Source of the DNA: Mesorhizobium sp. BR1-1-16
Lineage (GTDB): Bacteria > Pseudomonadota > Alphaproteobacteria > Rhizobiales > Kaistiaceae
Assembly (NCBI RefSeq): GCF_020165495.1
Contig: NZ_JAIUIE010000001.1
Span: forward strand, 186,001 to 250,000
DNA length: 64,000 nt
Direction: 5' to 3'
Shown here: positions 28,409 through 37,067 of the stretch, piece by piece
How positions within the stretch are numbered: position 1 is the stretch's first letter
How the letters are laid out: each line of letters starts with the position of its first letter
Notes under the pieces: generated by a model
Told to the model about the DNA's origin: nothing
Databases searched by the model: none
What the model saw: only the letters and a program-made list of their open reading frames with translations
Made by a program: the position numbers and the translations under genes

Positions 28409-29155
28409 ATGAGCGATTCGTTTGAAGACCTGGAACCGCCGGACCCGCAATCGACCCTTTATAGGGTCGTCGAAGGGCTGACCGTGGTTGCCTTCCTGGC
28501 CGCGATCGTTCTCTGGCAATCCGACGAAACGCTGCAGGCCGCCCGGCATCTGTTTGCCCCGAGCGAAGATGCGGTGGCCCCGGTGGTCGTCGCCATGCAG
28601 CCGAGTTCGTCCGACATCCGCCTCGTCAATCCCTCGGCTCAGGCACCGCGCCGCACCACCGATCTCGATCTGGTGGAAACGGGCTCGGTCGCACGGCCGC
28701 AACAAGCCGCCGTCGCATCGGCGGCGGGCAGCGCCGCCACGGCACAGCCTATGCCGCTGGGCGAAGGCTGGTCTGCGGCATGTGATGGCGAAGACGGCCA
28801 TTTCTGCACGGCGTCGCAGGCGCTGCGCGAGGCTGACGATCCGACGGTGGAAACGTCCTGGACCATCCAGCGTAGTGATCGCGGGCTCTATGGCATCTGG
28901 ACGACGCCGACCGACGTGCTCGTGTCGCGCGGGATGGTGCTGATCATGGGCGACGGCCAGCCCAAGACGGTGCCTTATTCCGGCTGCGGGGCGCATTCCT
29001 GCCAGGTCCGGGCGCGGCTTGCCGGCGATTTCGTCGAATTGCTGAAGCGCTCAAAGCGAGTCTCGACCGAGATCGTGCTGAAAAACGGCAAGACGGTCAC
29101 CTTCGACTTTTCGCCGGAAGGCCTGGACGCGGCCCTCGACAAGCTCGGCGTCTGA
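28409..29155 (+). CDS. Invasion-associated locus B (IalB) family protein
   Basis: A 248-residue protein with one N-terminal membrane helix (residues ~20-40, VVEGLTVVAFLAAIVLW), a low-complexity linker and a C-terminal IalB-type domain: GWSAACDGEDGHFCTASQ, SRGMVLIMGDGQ and YSGCGAHSCQVRARL, with two Cys pairs that probably form disulfides outside the cytoplasm. IalB was named from Bartonella erythrocyte invasion, but the family is common in free-living Rhizobiales, so no virulence role is implied. Monocistronic. Confidence 0.85.
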   Translation: MSDSFEDLEPPDPQSTLYRVVEGLTVVAFLAAIVLWQSDETLQAARHLFAPSEDAVAPVVVAMQPSSSDIRLVNPSAQAPRRTTDLDLVETGSVARPQQAAVASAAGSAATAQPMPLGEGWSAACDGEDGHFCTASQALREADDPTVETSWTIQRSDRGLYGIWTTPTDVLVSRGMVLIMGDGQPKTVPYSGCGAHSCQVRARLAGDFVELLKRSKRVSTEIVLKNGKTVTFDFSPEGLDAALDKLGV

Positions 29156-29217
29156 ACCTTGAGCCTCCAGAGGCATTGACGCCTCGACGCGGTATGACAC
29201 CGCAGAAGGAGGCAGTC

Positions 29218-29475
29218 ATGGCATCACGCGACGAACGCATCCGCGAGCGGGCCTATTATCTCTGGCAGCAGGCTGGCGCCCCGGAGGGCAGGACCGAGGA
29301 ATTCTGGCGGGACGCCGAACAGCACGAGGGCGTCGAGGGAGACGTGCGCACCGATCTTCCAAGCGCCGGCCCGCATGCCCGTCCCGATCTCATCAACAAG
29401 GACGCCACCATCGGCTCCGGCATGTTTTCAGATGCCAACGAGAATGACGATGGCAATGCCCAGCCGTCCGGCTGA
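29218..29475 (+). CDS. DUF2934 domain protein
   Basis: A small 85-residue protein whose first half matches DUF2934: RDERIRERAYYLWQQAGAPEGRTEEFWRDAE. The rest is acidic and probably disordered. Start 29218 has AGAAGGAGG upstream; the frame opens earlier at 29176 without a ribosome site. Function unknown; common in rhizobia, often as several copies. Confidence 0.82.
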   Translation: MASRDERIRERAYYLWQQAGAPEGRTEEFWRDAEQHEGVEGDVRTDLPSAGPHARPDLINKDATIGSGMFSDANENDDGNAQPSG

Positions 29476-29485
29476 CCGAGCGGCG

Positions 29486-29683
29486 TCACTCACATAGGAG
29501 TGGCAGCGCCGGCGCACGGCCGCGCACATAGCCAAAGCTGATCGTCTCGGCGCGTGCGTCGGCGACGATCAGCAGCGTCTCCAGTGCAGCGCGCCAATCG
29601 CCATTATGCATGGCGATGATGTCGTCGATGCGCTCATCCAGTGCCGTCTGCTCGGGGTCGACCGGTTCGGTTCTTGCGCCCAT
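29486..29683 (-). CDS. Small conserved-looking hypothetical protein
   Basis: Encodes 65 residues (LDERIDDIIAMHNGDWRAALETLLIVADARAETISFGYVRGR). The helical segment DIIAMHNGDWRAALETLL resembles short proteins I associate with Rhizobiales genomes. It ends ten bases from the convergent DUF2934 gene. No function recognised. Confidence 0.6.
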   Translation of the reverse strand: MGARTEPVDPEQTALDERIDDIIAMHNGDWRAALETLLIVADARAETISFGYVRGRAPALPLLCE

Positions 29684-29851
29684 GTTTTCCGTTCCGCGTG
29701 AGAAGATGTTCCTATTTTGTTCTCATTTGGCCTGGTGTCAATCGGTTGGCGTGGGTTATCCCCTCCAGGTCCGTCGATCGTTGGGGTAAGAGGCATTCGG
29801 GCGGCGCACTCGCCAGCGCGCCGCACCTTCGCTGCAGATGTTCTTTCCGAC

Positions 29852-30646
29852 TCAGCGGAGAGTCAGGCCGCCGTCCACAGTGATGACTTCGCCCGTGGTG
29901 AACGAGGCGGCGTCGCTGGCGAGATAGACGACCGAGCCGGCCAGTTCGTCGACCGTGCCGATCCGGTTCATCACCGCGTCCTTGGCCCAGTGATTGGTCG
30001 CGACCTCGGGATGCTCGCGCAGAACTTCGATCGTGAGTTCAGTGGTGATGTAGCCCGGAGCGAGCGCATTGACGCGGATATTGTGCTCCGCCCATTCGGT
30101 CGCGAGCGCCTTGGTCAGCATATGCACGCCGGCCTTCGAGACATTATAGGCGGCCTGGCGGAACGGCCAGTTGACGATCCGGCCCGACATCGAGCCGATA
30201 TTGATGATCGAACCGCTCTTCTGGGCGATCATCATCTTGCCGATCTCGCGGCTGACGAGGAACAAGCCGTCGAGATTGACGCCCAAGGTCGTGCGCCAGT
30301 CCGCGAGGCTATAGGTCTCGGCATTGCCCGGGATGATGATGCCGGCGTTGTTGACGAGGATGTCGCACCGGCCCCAGCGCGCGGCAACTTCCTGCGCCAT
30401 GCGCTCGACATCGGCTTCCACCGAGACGTCGGCCTGGATAACGAAGTGATCGCCGCCCCTGCTGTTCAACTCTTCGGCCAGTTCCTGCGCCAGCGCGGTC
30501 GACGACCGCACGACGATGGCGATATCGGCCCCCTGCGCGGCCAGCGCTTCGCTGAGCGCGCGGCCAATGCCGCGTGAGCCGCCGGTGACGATGGCCTTGC
30601 GGCCGGTGAGATCGAACAGACGCGTGTAATCGCGCGGGGCTGCCAT
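29852..30646 (-). CDS. Short-chain dehydrogenase/reductase
   Basis: NAD(P)-dependent oxidoreductase of 264 residues with the classical SDR layout: TGGSRGIGRALSEAL cofactor loop, NNAGI, a catalytic Ser in INIGSMSGR, and YNVSK (YxxxK) followed by ALATEWAEHNIRVNALAPGYI. The length and C-terminus (TGEVITVDGGLTLR) suit sugar or polyol dehydrogenases such as gluconate 5-dehydrogenase. It lies 44 bases downstream of the GMC oxidoreductase gene and probably acts in the same pathway. Confidence 0.9.
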   Translation of the reverse strand: MAAPRDYTRLFDLTGRKAIVTGGSRGIGRALSEALAAQGADIAIVVRSSTALAQELAEELNSRGGDHFVIQADVSVEADVERMAQEVAARWGRCDILVNNAGIIIPGNAETYSLADWRTTLGVNLDGLFLVSREIGKMMIAQKSGSIINIGSMSGRIVNWPFRQAAYNVSKAGVHMLTKALATEWAEHNIRVNALAPGYITTELTIEVLREHPEVATNHWAKDAVMNRIGTVDELAGSVVYLASDAASFTTGEVITVDGGLTLR

Positions 30647-30690
30647 GGTTCAGTTCCTCCCGAATAAACTGAAAATTGTCGCCGGATAAG

Positions 30691-32253
30691 TCAGGCCGCG
30701 TCCTGCCGCCTGGACGGCTCGACCGTAGGATCTTCCCCCATCTGCTTCAACAGATGCTCGCCGGTGCGCAGCGCTTGCGCCACGATCGTCAGCGAAGGGT
30801 TGAAGCCTGTGGACGAGGGCAGGAACGAGGCATCGACGACATAGAGATTGTCGATGTCCCAGACCCTGCAATGGGTGTCGAGCACGGAGGTGGCCGGATC
30901 GGTGCCGAAACGGGCCGTGCCGCACTGATGCATCGCAACCTTGATGTCCATCTTCTGCGTGAGGATGATCGGATAGCCGAGCGCGCGCATATGGTGGCCC
31001 CAGACCTTCACCAGTTCGCCATGCGACTTGAGATTGTTCGCCGTATAGGCAACGCGGATATGGCCGTCCGGATCGACGCTGACGCGGTTCTCCGGGTCGG
31101 GCAGGTCTTCCGACATCAGCCACCAGTCGACGCTCCGCTCGGCGAAAAGAGCCATCAGCCATTCGGGCGCCCAGGGCGCCGTAACCGTGAGCATGCCGGC
31201 CTGCAGTTTACCGAGCCCCTGAACATTGCCGAGCGGGTAGGGCTTCTCCCTGTTGGCGAGGTAATAGTCGTTGATCGCCATCGACTTCTGGAACTTGACC
31301 CTGTTCTTCTTGAACGGCGAGACGGCCATCATGGCGGTGTTGTTGTGCGCCATGTAGTTGCGGCCGAGCTGGTCGGACTGGTTGTTGCCGAGGCCGCGCG
31401 GATGCTTGTCATTGGCCGAGCGGAGCAAGAGCGCCGCCGAGTTGATCGCGCCCGCCGCCGAGATGAAGGTCCCGCCCGAAATGGTACGCGTCTCGCCGTC
31501 ATGATCGATCTCGACCGCCGTCACGCGGCGGCCGCTCGGATCGGTGATCAGCCGCCGCACATAGGCTTCGGTGACCAGCGTGACACCGCCCTTGGCCAGC
31601 GCCGGATTGACCAGCCGCACCTCGGCATCGCCTTTCGCGCCAATCTTGCAGGCGAAGCCGTCGCAGGTCATGCAGCGGGCGCAGGCGCCGCCATCGTGAT
31701 AGTCGACCGCCATCGGCAGCGGGAAGGGATGCAGCCCGCGGGCACGCAGTTTCGCGTCGAACCAGGCGATCTCCGGCTCGTGGCCGATCGGCGGATTGGG
31801 CATCGGGCCCGAGCGCGGCGGCTCGATCGGGTCGATCCCGGCCTCGCCATGCGTGCCCATCAGCCGTTCGGCCCGCGCGTAATAGGGCTCGAACGTGTCG
31901 TAGGAGACGGGCCAGGCCGGGGCGATGCCGGCCTCGTGCTGCAGCTCCTCGAAGTCCTGCTTGCGGAAGCGCACCGTCGCGGCACCGAAGAATTTCGAAT
32001 TGCCGCCGACATAGTAATAGGTGCTTGGGCTGAACAATTTGCCGTCGCGGTCGCGCCACTGCTCCTTGGCGGCGTATTTCCGCGTGTGGAAGATGGCGTC
32101 GACGCTCCAGTTGTCCGGCTCGCGCGGCAGGCGCGGGCCGCGCTCGATCATCAGGATGTCGCGGCCGGGCGCGGCGAGGCTGTTCGCCAGCGCGCCACCG
32201 CCGACGCCTGCGCCGATGATGATGATGTCGTAGCTGTCCTTGAGCGTCGTCAT
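30691..32253 (-). CDS. GMC-family FAD oxidoreductase
   Basis: Glucose-methanol-choline type flavoenzyme of 520 residues oxidising an alcohol or sugar. The dinucleotide fold YDIIIIGAGVGGGALANSLA is at the N-terminus; the C-terminal GMC domain holds MHQCGTARFGTDPATSVLDTHCRVWDIDNLYVVDASFLPSS with the catalytic His. A Cys-rich stretch (CARCMTCDGFACKIGAKGD) is present near the middle, as in sugar dehydrogenase-type members that pass electrons on rather than use oxygen. Start 32253 has GGAGG eight bases upstream. It forms a probable unit GntR-GMC-SDR. Confidence 0.91.
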   Translation of the reverse strand: MTTLKDSYDIIIIGAGVGGGALANSLAAPGRDILMIERGPRLPREPDNWSVDAIFHTRKYAAKEQWRDRDGKLFSPSTYYYVGGNSKFFGAATVRFRKQDFEELQHEAGIAPAWPVSYDTFEPYYARAERLMGTHGEAGIDPIEPPRSGPMPNPPIGHEPEIAWFDAKLRARGLHPFPLPMAVDYHDGGACARCMTCDGFACKIGAKGDAEVRLVNPALAKGGVTLVTEAYVRRLITDPSGRRVTAVEIDHDGETRTISGGTFISAAGAINSAALLLRSANDKHPRGLGNNQSDQLGRNYMAHNNTAMMAVSPFKKNRVKFQKSMAINDYYLANREKPYPLGNVQGLGKLQAGMLTVTAPWAPEWLMALFAERSVDWWLMSEDLPDPENRVSVDPDGHIRVAYTANNLKSHGELVKVWGHHMRALGYPIILTQKMDIKVAMHQCGTARFGTDPATSVLDTHCRVWDIDNLYVVDASFLPSSTGFNPSLTIVAQALRTGEHLLKQMGEDPTVEPSRRQDAA

Positions 32254-32331
32254 GGTCGTCTCCTCCAATCGCGGCGCAGTCTTCGCTGCATCCGCGCCTG
32301 AACGCGTGGGGTTTGTAGATGGCGCCGCCGG

Positions 32332-33045
32332 TCACGGGCTCTTGCGCCTGAAATAGCGTCCGTCCTCGTACATCGCGCTCATCACAGCGAAGGATGCGTC
32401 GAGATGAATCTTCATCGCGAGTTCGGCCTGATCGGCGTTGCGCCGCTCGAGCGCGCGCACGATCGCCGCGTGCTGTTCCGTGACTTCTGCGAGATGCCCG
32501 GGCACCGGCGCGCTCAACTGGCGCATCCGGTCGAGATGCGATTTGACGAGATTGATGAATTTCCACATGCGCGGATAGCGGCTGATCGCGGCGATCGTGC
32601 CGTGAAAGGCGTCGTCGACCTCGATATAGTCCGTGAGGGCCTCGCGCTGGAGAATGACGCGCATCGACGCGATCAACCCGTCGAGCCGCGCGATATCGGC
32701 ATCATCGACGAAGGCGACGGCCCGGCGGACAGTCTCGATTTCGAGCGCCCGGCGGATAACGAAGCCTTCCTCCGCTACCTCGTAGGAGATCTTGCTGACA
32801 TAGGTGCCCGAGTGCGGAAACATGTCGACGAGGTCTTCGTCGACCAGCCGCTTCAACGCCTCGCGGACGGGCGTGCGCGACACGCCATAATGCGCGCAGA
32901 GTTCCTTCTCCGAGATGGCGGCGCCCGGAACCATGGCCAGCCGGACGATCGCATGTCGGAGCTTCTCGTATATCTGGTCGGCCTTCTGAGGCGGCCGATC
33001 GCTGGCAGCACGCAGACCTCTTGGTGCGAAACCCGCGATTTCCAT
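32332..33045 (-). CDS. GntR-family (FadR subgroup) transcriptional regulator
   Basis: A 237-residue repressor-like protein: winged helix (ADQIYEKLRHAIVRLAMVPGAAISEKELCAHYGVSRTPVREALKRL) plus an FCD ligand domain whose metal-binding residues fit DDAFHG, EQHAAI and KIHLD. Such regulators respond to sugar acids or organic acids. It is divergent from the iron alcohol dehydrogenase gene and precedes the GMC and SDR genes, so it probably controls the whole cluster. Start 33045 is an estimate; the frame runs to 33231. Confidence 0.88.
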   Translation of the reverse strand: MEIAGFAPRGLRAASDRPPQKADQIYEKLRHAIVRLAMVPGAAISEKELCAHYGVSRTPVREALKRLVDEDLVDMFPHSGTYVSKISYEVAEEGFVIRRALEIETVRRAVAFVDDADIARLDGLIASMRVILQREALTDYIEVDDAFHGTIAAISRYPRMWKFINLVKSHLDRMRQLSAPVPGHLAEVTEQHAAIVRALERRNADQAELAMKIHLDASFAVMSAMYEDGRYFRRKSP

Positions 33046-33217
33046 TGTCCTCGCCCGGCAAGCCCTGTCGGCGACCCCGCCGCAAATCTGGACCGGATCG
33101 AATAACTCATATATCGGTTGCCCTCGCAAGCGGCATTCGTCAGGATGACGTCCGGCGAGGGGACGCCTCCGCTTGCCTGCCGCCCTGAAGTCCCCCAGCA
33201 TCTGGAATCCCGCCGCG

Positions 33218-34330
33218 ATGGCCCTCATCACCTATCTGACCCGCATCGAATTCGACGAAGGCGCTGTGGCGAAGCTGCCCGCCATCCTCGATGGGCTCAA
33301 GGTCGCCCGTCCGCTGATCGTGACGGATCGCGGCCTCGTCGCCACTGGCATGGTCGAGCGGGTGGCGGGGCTGTTTTCGGCGCGCCCGGCCATCTTCAGC
33401 GAAACGCCGGCCAATCCCACCGAGGAAGCCGTGCTCAAGGCTTTCGCGTTGTTCAAGGAAGCCGGCTGCGACGGCATTGTCGGCCTCGGCGGCGGCTCGT
33501 CGATCGATCTCGCCAAGGCTGTGCGCCTCTTGTCAGGCCATCCCGGTCCGCTGGCGCAATATACCGCGGTCGAAGGCGGCGCGGCCCGGATTCATGGCAA
33601 TATCGTGCCGATGGTCGCAGTGCCGACCACCTCAGGCACCGGCTCGGAAGTTGGCCGCGCGGCCGTGATCATCACCGCCGAGGGACGCAAGCTCGGCATC
33701 ATCAGCCCGCATATGCTGCCGAGCGTCGCGCTCTGCGATCCGGAGCTGACCTACGGTCTGCCGCCCTATCTGACCGCCGCGACCGGCATGGATGCGCTGT
33801 CGCATTGCCTCGAGACCTTCATGGCGCCGGCCGTCAACCCGCCGGCCGACGCGATCGCCATCGACGGCCTGAAGCGCGGCTTCAAGGCGATCCGCACCGC
33901 CGTCAAGGATGGCGCCCACCGCAAGGCGCGCTGGGAGATGATGATGTGCGCGCTCGAAGGCGCGATGGCGTTCCAGAAGGGCCTCGGCGCCGTGCATGCG
34001 CTGACCCATCCGCTCGGCGCGGTGCGCGAACTGAACCTTCATCACGGCACGCTGAACGCCGTGCTGACGCCGGCCGTGCTTCGCTTCAACCGGCCGGTGA
34101 TCGGAGACAAGTGGGATGTGATCGCCGAGATCGTCGGCGGCCCGCCGGATGAAGTCTGTGCAGCACTCTCGGCCGATATCGGACTGCCGTCGGGCCTCGA
34201 TGCGATGGGCGTCACCGAAGCGATGATGGAGCATGTCTCCGGCGAGGCGCTGAAGGATCACTGCCACGCCACCAATCCGCGCCTCGCGACGCGCGCGGAG
34301 TATCTCGATATTCTCCACGCTTCCCGATGA
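33218..34330 (+). CDS. Iron-containing alcohol dehydrogenase
   Basis: Group III metal-dependent alcohol dehydrogenase of 370 residues. Seen: GLGGGSSIDLAKAV for the cofactor, AVPTTSGTGSEVG, and the metal ligands in GMDALSHCLETF and KGLGAVHALTHPLGAV plus LHHGTLNA. The substrate is unknown; cluster context suggests a hydroxy acid or sugar-derived aldehyde. Start 33218 (MALITYLTR) matches the usual family N-terminus but has a weak ribosome site; a TTG start at 33173 with GAGGGG upstream is possible. Confidence 0.9.
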   Translation: MALITYLTRIEFDEGAVAKLPAILDGLKVARPLIVTDRGLVATGMVERVAGLFSARPAIFSETPANPTEEAVLKAFALFKEAGCDGIVGLGGGSSIDLAKAVRLLSGHPGPLAQYTAVEGGAARIHGNIVPMVAVPTTSGTGSEVGRAAVIITAEGRKLGIISPHMLPSVALCDPELTYGLPPYLTAATGMDALSHCLETFMAPAVNPPADAIAIDGLKRGFKAIRTAVKDGAHRKARWEMMMCALEGAMAFQKGLGAVHALTHPLGAVRELNLHHGTLNAVLTPAVLRFNRPVIGDKWDVIAEIVGGPPDEVCAALSADIGLPSGLDAMGVTEAMMEHVSGEALKDHCHATNPRLATRAEYLDILHASR

Positions 34331-34437
34331 AGCGACGTGTAGCACTGCGAAGCGCGGTTACTCGATCGTTCCGGCTGCCTCCATGCTATTGAAGGCGGCA
34401 TAGCCCTCTATTCGATCATCCAACGGGAGGAAACGCC

Positions 34438-35469
34438 ATGAAGGCGTCCGACAAGAAGCGCCTGAAGCGCGCGGGTATCGACCTGACCCTGCTCGGCCTT
34501 GGCACCGCACCGCTCGGCGGGCTCTACGCGCCCGTGCCGACCGCTGACGCCCGCGAAACCTTCGCGGCGGCTTGGGAGCGGGGCATCCGCTATTACGACA
34601 CCGCGCCCATGTATGGGCTTGGCCGCTCCGAGCATCTCGCCGGCGAATTCTTGCGCGAGCAGGACCCCGAAGCCTTCCGCATCAGCACCAAGGTCGGCCG
34701 CCTGATGAGCTTCGACCGCCCCGGCCGCACGCTGCCGCCGGAACCGCCGAAGAACGAGTTCGATTCCGGCTGGAACAACGGCCTGCCGTTCCGCGAAGTG
34801 TTTGACTACAGCTATGATGCGATCCTGCGCTCTTATGACGACAGCCGCCAGCGCACCGGCCTCGGCCGACTCGATATCCTGTTCGTTCATGATATCGGCC
34901 GCGTCACCCATGGCGACCTGCACGAGCAGCATTGGAATGCCCTGACCAAGGGCGGCGGCTTCCGTGCGTTGACGGAGTTGAAGGCTGCCGGGCTGATCGC
35001 CGGCTTCGGCCTCGGCGTCAACGAGTGGCAGGTGACGCGCGATGCCATGCAGGAGACCGATCTCGACGTCTCGATGCTCGCCGGGCGTTTCTCGCTGCTC
35101 GATGACAGCGCGGTAGAGACCTTCCTGCCGCTTGCGCTGAAGCATGACGTTGACCTCGTCATCGCGGGCGTCTTCAATTCCGGCATTCTCGCGTCCACTT
35201 CCGGCCGCAAGAAGTTCAACTATGCCGACGCGCCGGCCGAAGTGATCGCCAAGGCCGAAAAGCTCGCCGCCGTCTGCCAGAGCTTCGACGTTCCGCTGCC
35301 CGCCGCCGCGATCCAGTATCCGTTCCGCCACAAGGCGACGACCGTCGTAGCGGTGGGGGCCAAGACGGCGAAGCAGATCAACACCAATGTCGACTGGTTC
35401 GAGCAATCGATCCCCGAGGAATTGTGGACGACGCTGGAGAAGGACGGGCTGATCCCGTCATTCAGCTGA
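34438..35469 (+). CDS. Aldo/keto reductase (sugar or pyridoxal dehydrogenase-like)
   Basis: NAD(P)-dependent AKR of 343 residues. The tetrad is visible: Asp and Tyr in RYYDTAPMYGLG, Lys in RISTKVGRL and His in LDILFVHDIGR. Overall it resembles the D-threo-aldose/L-fucose 1-dehydrogenase and pyridoxal 4-dehydrogenase subgroup, which oxidises an aldose to its lactone. It follows the iron alcohol dehydrogenase by 107 bases, with GGGAGG before the start, and ends at a strong hairpin. Confidence 0.88.
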   Translation: MKASDKKRLKRAGIDLTLLGLGTAPLGGLYAPVPTADARETFAAAWERGIRYYDTAPMYGLGRSEHLAGEFLREQDPEAFRISTKVGRLMSFDRPGRTLPPEPPKNEFDSGWNNGLPFREVFDYSYDAILRSYDDSRQRTGLGRLDILFVHDIGRVTHGDLHEQHWNALTKGGGFRALTELKAAGLIAGFGLGVNEWQVTRDAMQETDLDVSMLAGRFSLLDDSAVETFLPLALKHDVDLVIAGVFNSGILASTSGRKKFNYADAPAEVIAKAEKLAAVCQSFDVPLPAAAIQYPFRHKATTVVAVGAKTAKQINTNVDWFEQSIPEELWTTLEKDGLIPSFS

Positions 35470-35478
35470 CCAGAAAGC

Positions 35479-35505
35479 GGCCCGGCCGGATCGATCGGCC
35501 GGGCC
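35479..35505 (+). terminator. Terminator after the aldo/keto reductase gene
   Basis: Perfect ten-base GC stem (35479-35488 with 35496-35505) and seven-base loop, ten bases past the stop codon; the centre is itself palindromic. The following T content is low (ATCTCC). Confidence 0.6.
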
Positions 35506-35568
35506 ATCTCCATGCTGCTGGACGCGCCATCGGTAGCTGCGATCCGCAAGAGCTCGAGGAAGTGCCCG

Positions 35569-35817
35569 ATGCCGTCTGATAGACCCCGCCGCCCGAAGGA
35601 TCCGTTCGCGGCCGCCGAGGCGATGTTCGCCAAGAAGCGGGAGCCGGACATCAAGACGACTGTGCTGCCGAATGTCCGCGAACCCTTGTCGCTCAGGATC
35701 GATCGCGACGTGATCGAGCATTTCCAGAGTGACGGCCCCGGCTGGCAGGACCGCATGAACGCCGCCTTGCGCGCCGCCGCCATCGCAGGCGGCATGAAGA
35801 CCGACGACGGAGAATAA
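35569..35817 (+). CDS. BrnA-like antitoxin family protein, no partner toxin seen
   Basis: An 82-residue protein whose C-terminal half matches BrnA antitoxins, a ribbon-helix-helix DNA-binding family: EPLSLRIDRDVIEHFQSDGPGWQDRMNAALRAAA. The N-terminal half is basic (PSDRPRRPKDPFAAAEAMFAKKR). BrnA normally follows the RelE-fold toxin BrnT; the gene upstream here is the aldo/keto reductase and downstream is a lipoprotein, so it is an orphan. Start 35569 has GAGGA eight bases before it; an upstream in-frame start at 35512 overlaps the terminator zone. Confidence 0.78.
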   Translation: MPSDRPRRPKDPFAAAEAMFAKKREPDIKTTVLPNVREPLSLRIDRDVIEHFQSDGPGWQDRMNAALRAAAIAGGMKTDDGE

Positions 35818-35827
35818 GGCTAGCATT

Positions 35828-35852
35828 CGGTCGCGCCGCCGGGACGCGACCG
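35828..35852 (+). terminator. Hairpin after the brnA-like gene
   Basis: Eight-base stem CGGTCGCG/CGCGACCG with a nine-base loop, eleven bases past the stop. No T tract follows, so termination strength is uncertain. It also lies beyond the 3' end of the convergent small lipoprotein gene. Confidence 0.5.
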
Positions 35853-35893
35853 CAGCAGCACTCAAGCTGGAATATAGGACGACGAGACGCGGC

Positions 35894-36049
35894 TCAGCAG
35901 GCGTCGATATCGCGCTTGAAGCCGGGGCCGCAGGCATTCGGCTGGTTGTTCATCGTCTGATAGACGCGCGAATTCGGGTTCGCCGTCGTGCAGGCCGCAA
36001 GCCCGGCCATCCCGGTGGCGAGCGCAAGTGAAAGAACAAGCATGCGCAT
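35894..36049 (-). CDS. Small lipoprotein, unknown function
   Basis: A 51-residue precursor: MRMLVLSLALATGMAGLAAC forms a signal peptide with lipobox LAAC, leaving a ~32-residue mature lipoprotein (TTANPNSRVYQTMNNQPNACGPGFKRDIDAC) with two more Cys that may pair. Start 36049 has AGGAG upstream (ATG preceded by TTCATC). The frame continues upstream but outside any ribosome site. Function unknown. Confidence 0.7.
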   Translation of the reverse strand: MRMLVLSLALATGMAGLAACTTANPNSRVYQTMNNQPNACGPGFKRDIDAC

Positions 36050-36155
36050 GATGAACTCCTGATTGTGCCAATCTGACGGTCGCCACAGCGGCCAGCGGAG
36101 AGTCAATGATCAAGATGCGAAGTTGTTCAATTGGAGAGGGCGCAGTCAGCTTTGA

Positions 36156-37037
36156 CTAGAACAACTCCGGGATCCTGTGCAGCGGCTGATCTGGCTCGAC
36201 ATAGTCGCCGGCCTTCTGGCGCTTCGGCAGCTTGACCTTGTCGACCTTGATCCGTTCATAGGGGACCTTCGACAAGAGGTGGCTGATGATGTTGAGGCGG
36301 GCGCGCTTCTTGTCGTCTGATTGCGCCACGAACCAAGGCGCCCAGCCGGTGTCGCTCGCCTCGAACATCGCATCGCGGGCCCGCGAATAGTCGTACCAGC
36401 GCTCGTAGGACAGCACGTCCATCGGCGACAGCTTCCAGACTTTCTTCGGATCGTCGATGCGCGCTTCGATGCGGCGCGTCTGTTCCTCGGGGCTGACCTC
36501 GAGCCAGTATTTCAGCAGGATGATGCCGGATTCGACCATGGCGCGCTCGACTCCGCCGACGCTGGCCAGGAACTTCGTCGCCTGTTCCTCTGTGCAGAAG
36601 CCCATCACGCGCTCGACGCCGGCGCGATTGTACCAACTGCGGTCGAAAACGACGACCTCGCCGGCCGCCGGCAGATGCGGCAGGTAGCGCTGCACATAAA
36701 GCTGCGACTTCTCGCGCTCCGTCGGCGGTGGCAGCGCGATGACGCGGAACACGCGCGGATTGACCCGCTCCATGATCGCTTTGATGACGCCACCCTTGCC
36801 GGCCGCGTCGCGCCCTTCGAAGAGGACGCAAATCTTGGCGCCGGACTGCTTCACCCATTGCTGCAGCCGCACCAGTTCGATCTGCAGCTTCTCAAGTTCG
36901 TCCTCGTAGGTCTTGCGTCCAAGCTTGGCCTTGACGCCAACAAGGCGCGTTCCCGCTGTCAGCGTCTTGAGGTCGACGCGCATCTCGTTCTTGCCATGGT
37001 CGCTCCTGCTCTTGTCGTCCTTGTTCTTTTCGCCCAT
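36156..37037 (-). CDS. ppk2: Polyphosphate kinase 2
   Basis: PPK2 transfers phosphate between polyphosphate and nucleotides, mainly making GTP or ATP from polyphosphate. The 293-residue protein has a Lys/Asp-rich N-terminal tail, Walker A VLFEGRDAAGKGG (residues 72-83), Walker B VVVFDRSWYNRAGVERVMGF (Asp132), the lid segment PPPTEREKSQLYVQRYLPHLP, and the C-terminal MDVLSYERWYDYSRARDAMF. Single-domain, class I-like. It may help store or spend energy under stress. Confidence 0.95.
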   Translation of the reverse strand: MGEKNKDDKSRSDHGKNEMRVDLKTLTAGTRLVGVKAKLGRKTYEDELEKLQIELVRLQQWVKQSGAKICVLFEGRDAAGKGGVIKAIMERVNPRVFRVIALPPPTEREKSQLYVQRYLPHLPAAGEVVVFDRSWYNRAGVERVMGFCTEEQATKFLASVGGVERAMVESGIILLKYWLEVSPEEQTRRIEARIDDPKKVWKLSPMDVLSYERWYDYSRARDAMFEASDTGWAPWFVAQSDDKKRARLNIISHLLSKVPYERIKVDKVKLPKRQKAGDYVEPDQPLHRIPELF

Positions 37038-37067
37038 CGCGCGTCTCCCATGGATTCAGCGGCTGCG

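Noticed and set aside
30676-32301. 541-codon open frame on the plus strand
   Set aside because: Exactly antisense to the GMC oxidoreductase gene, which has clear family motifs and a ribosome site.
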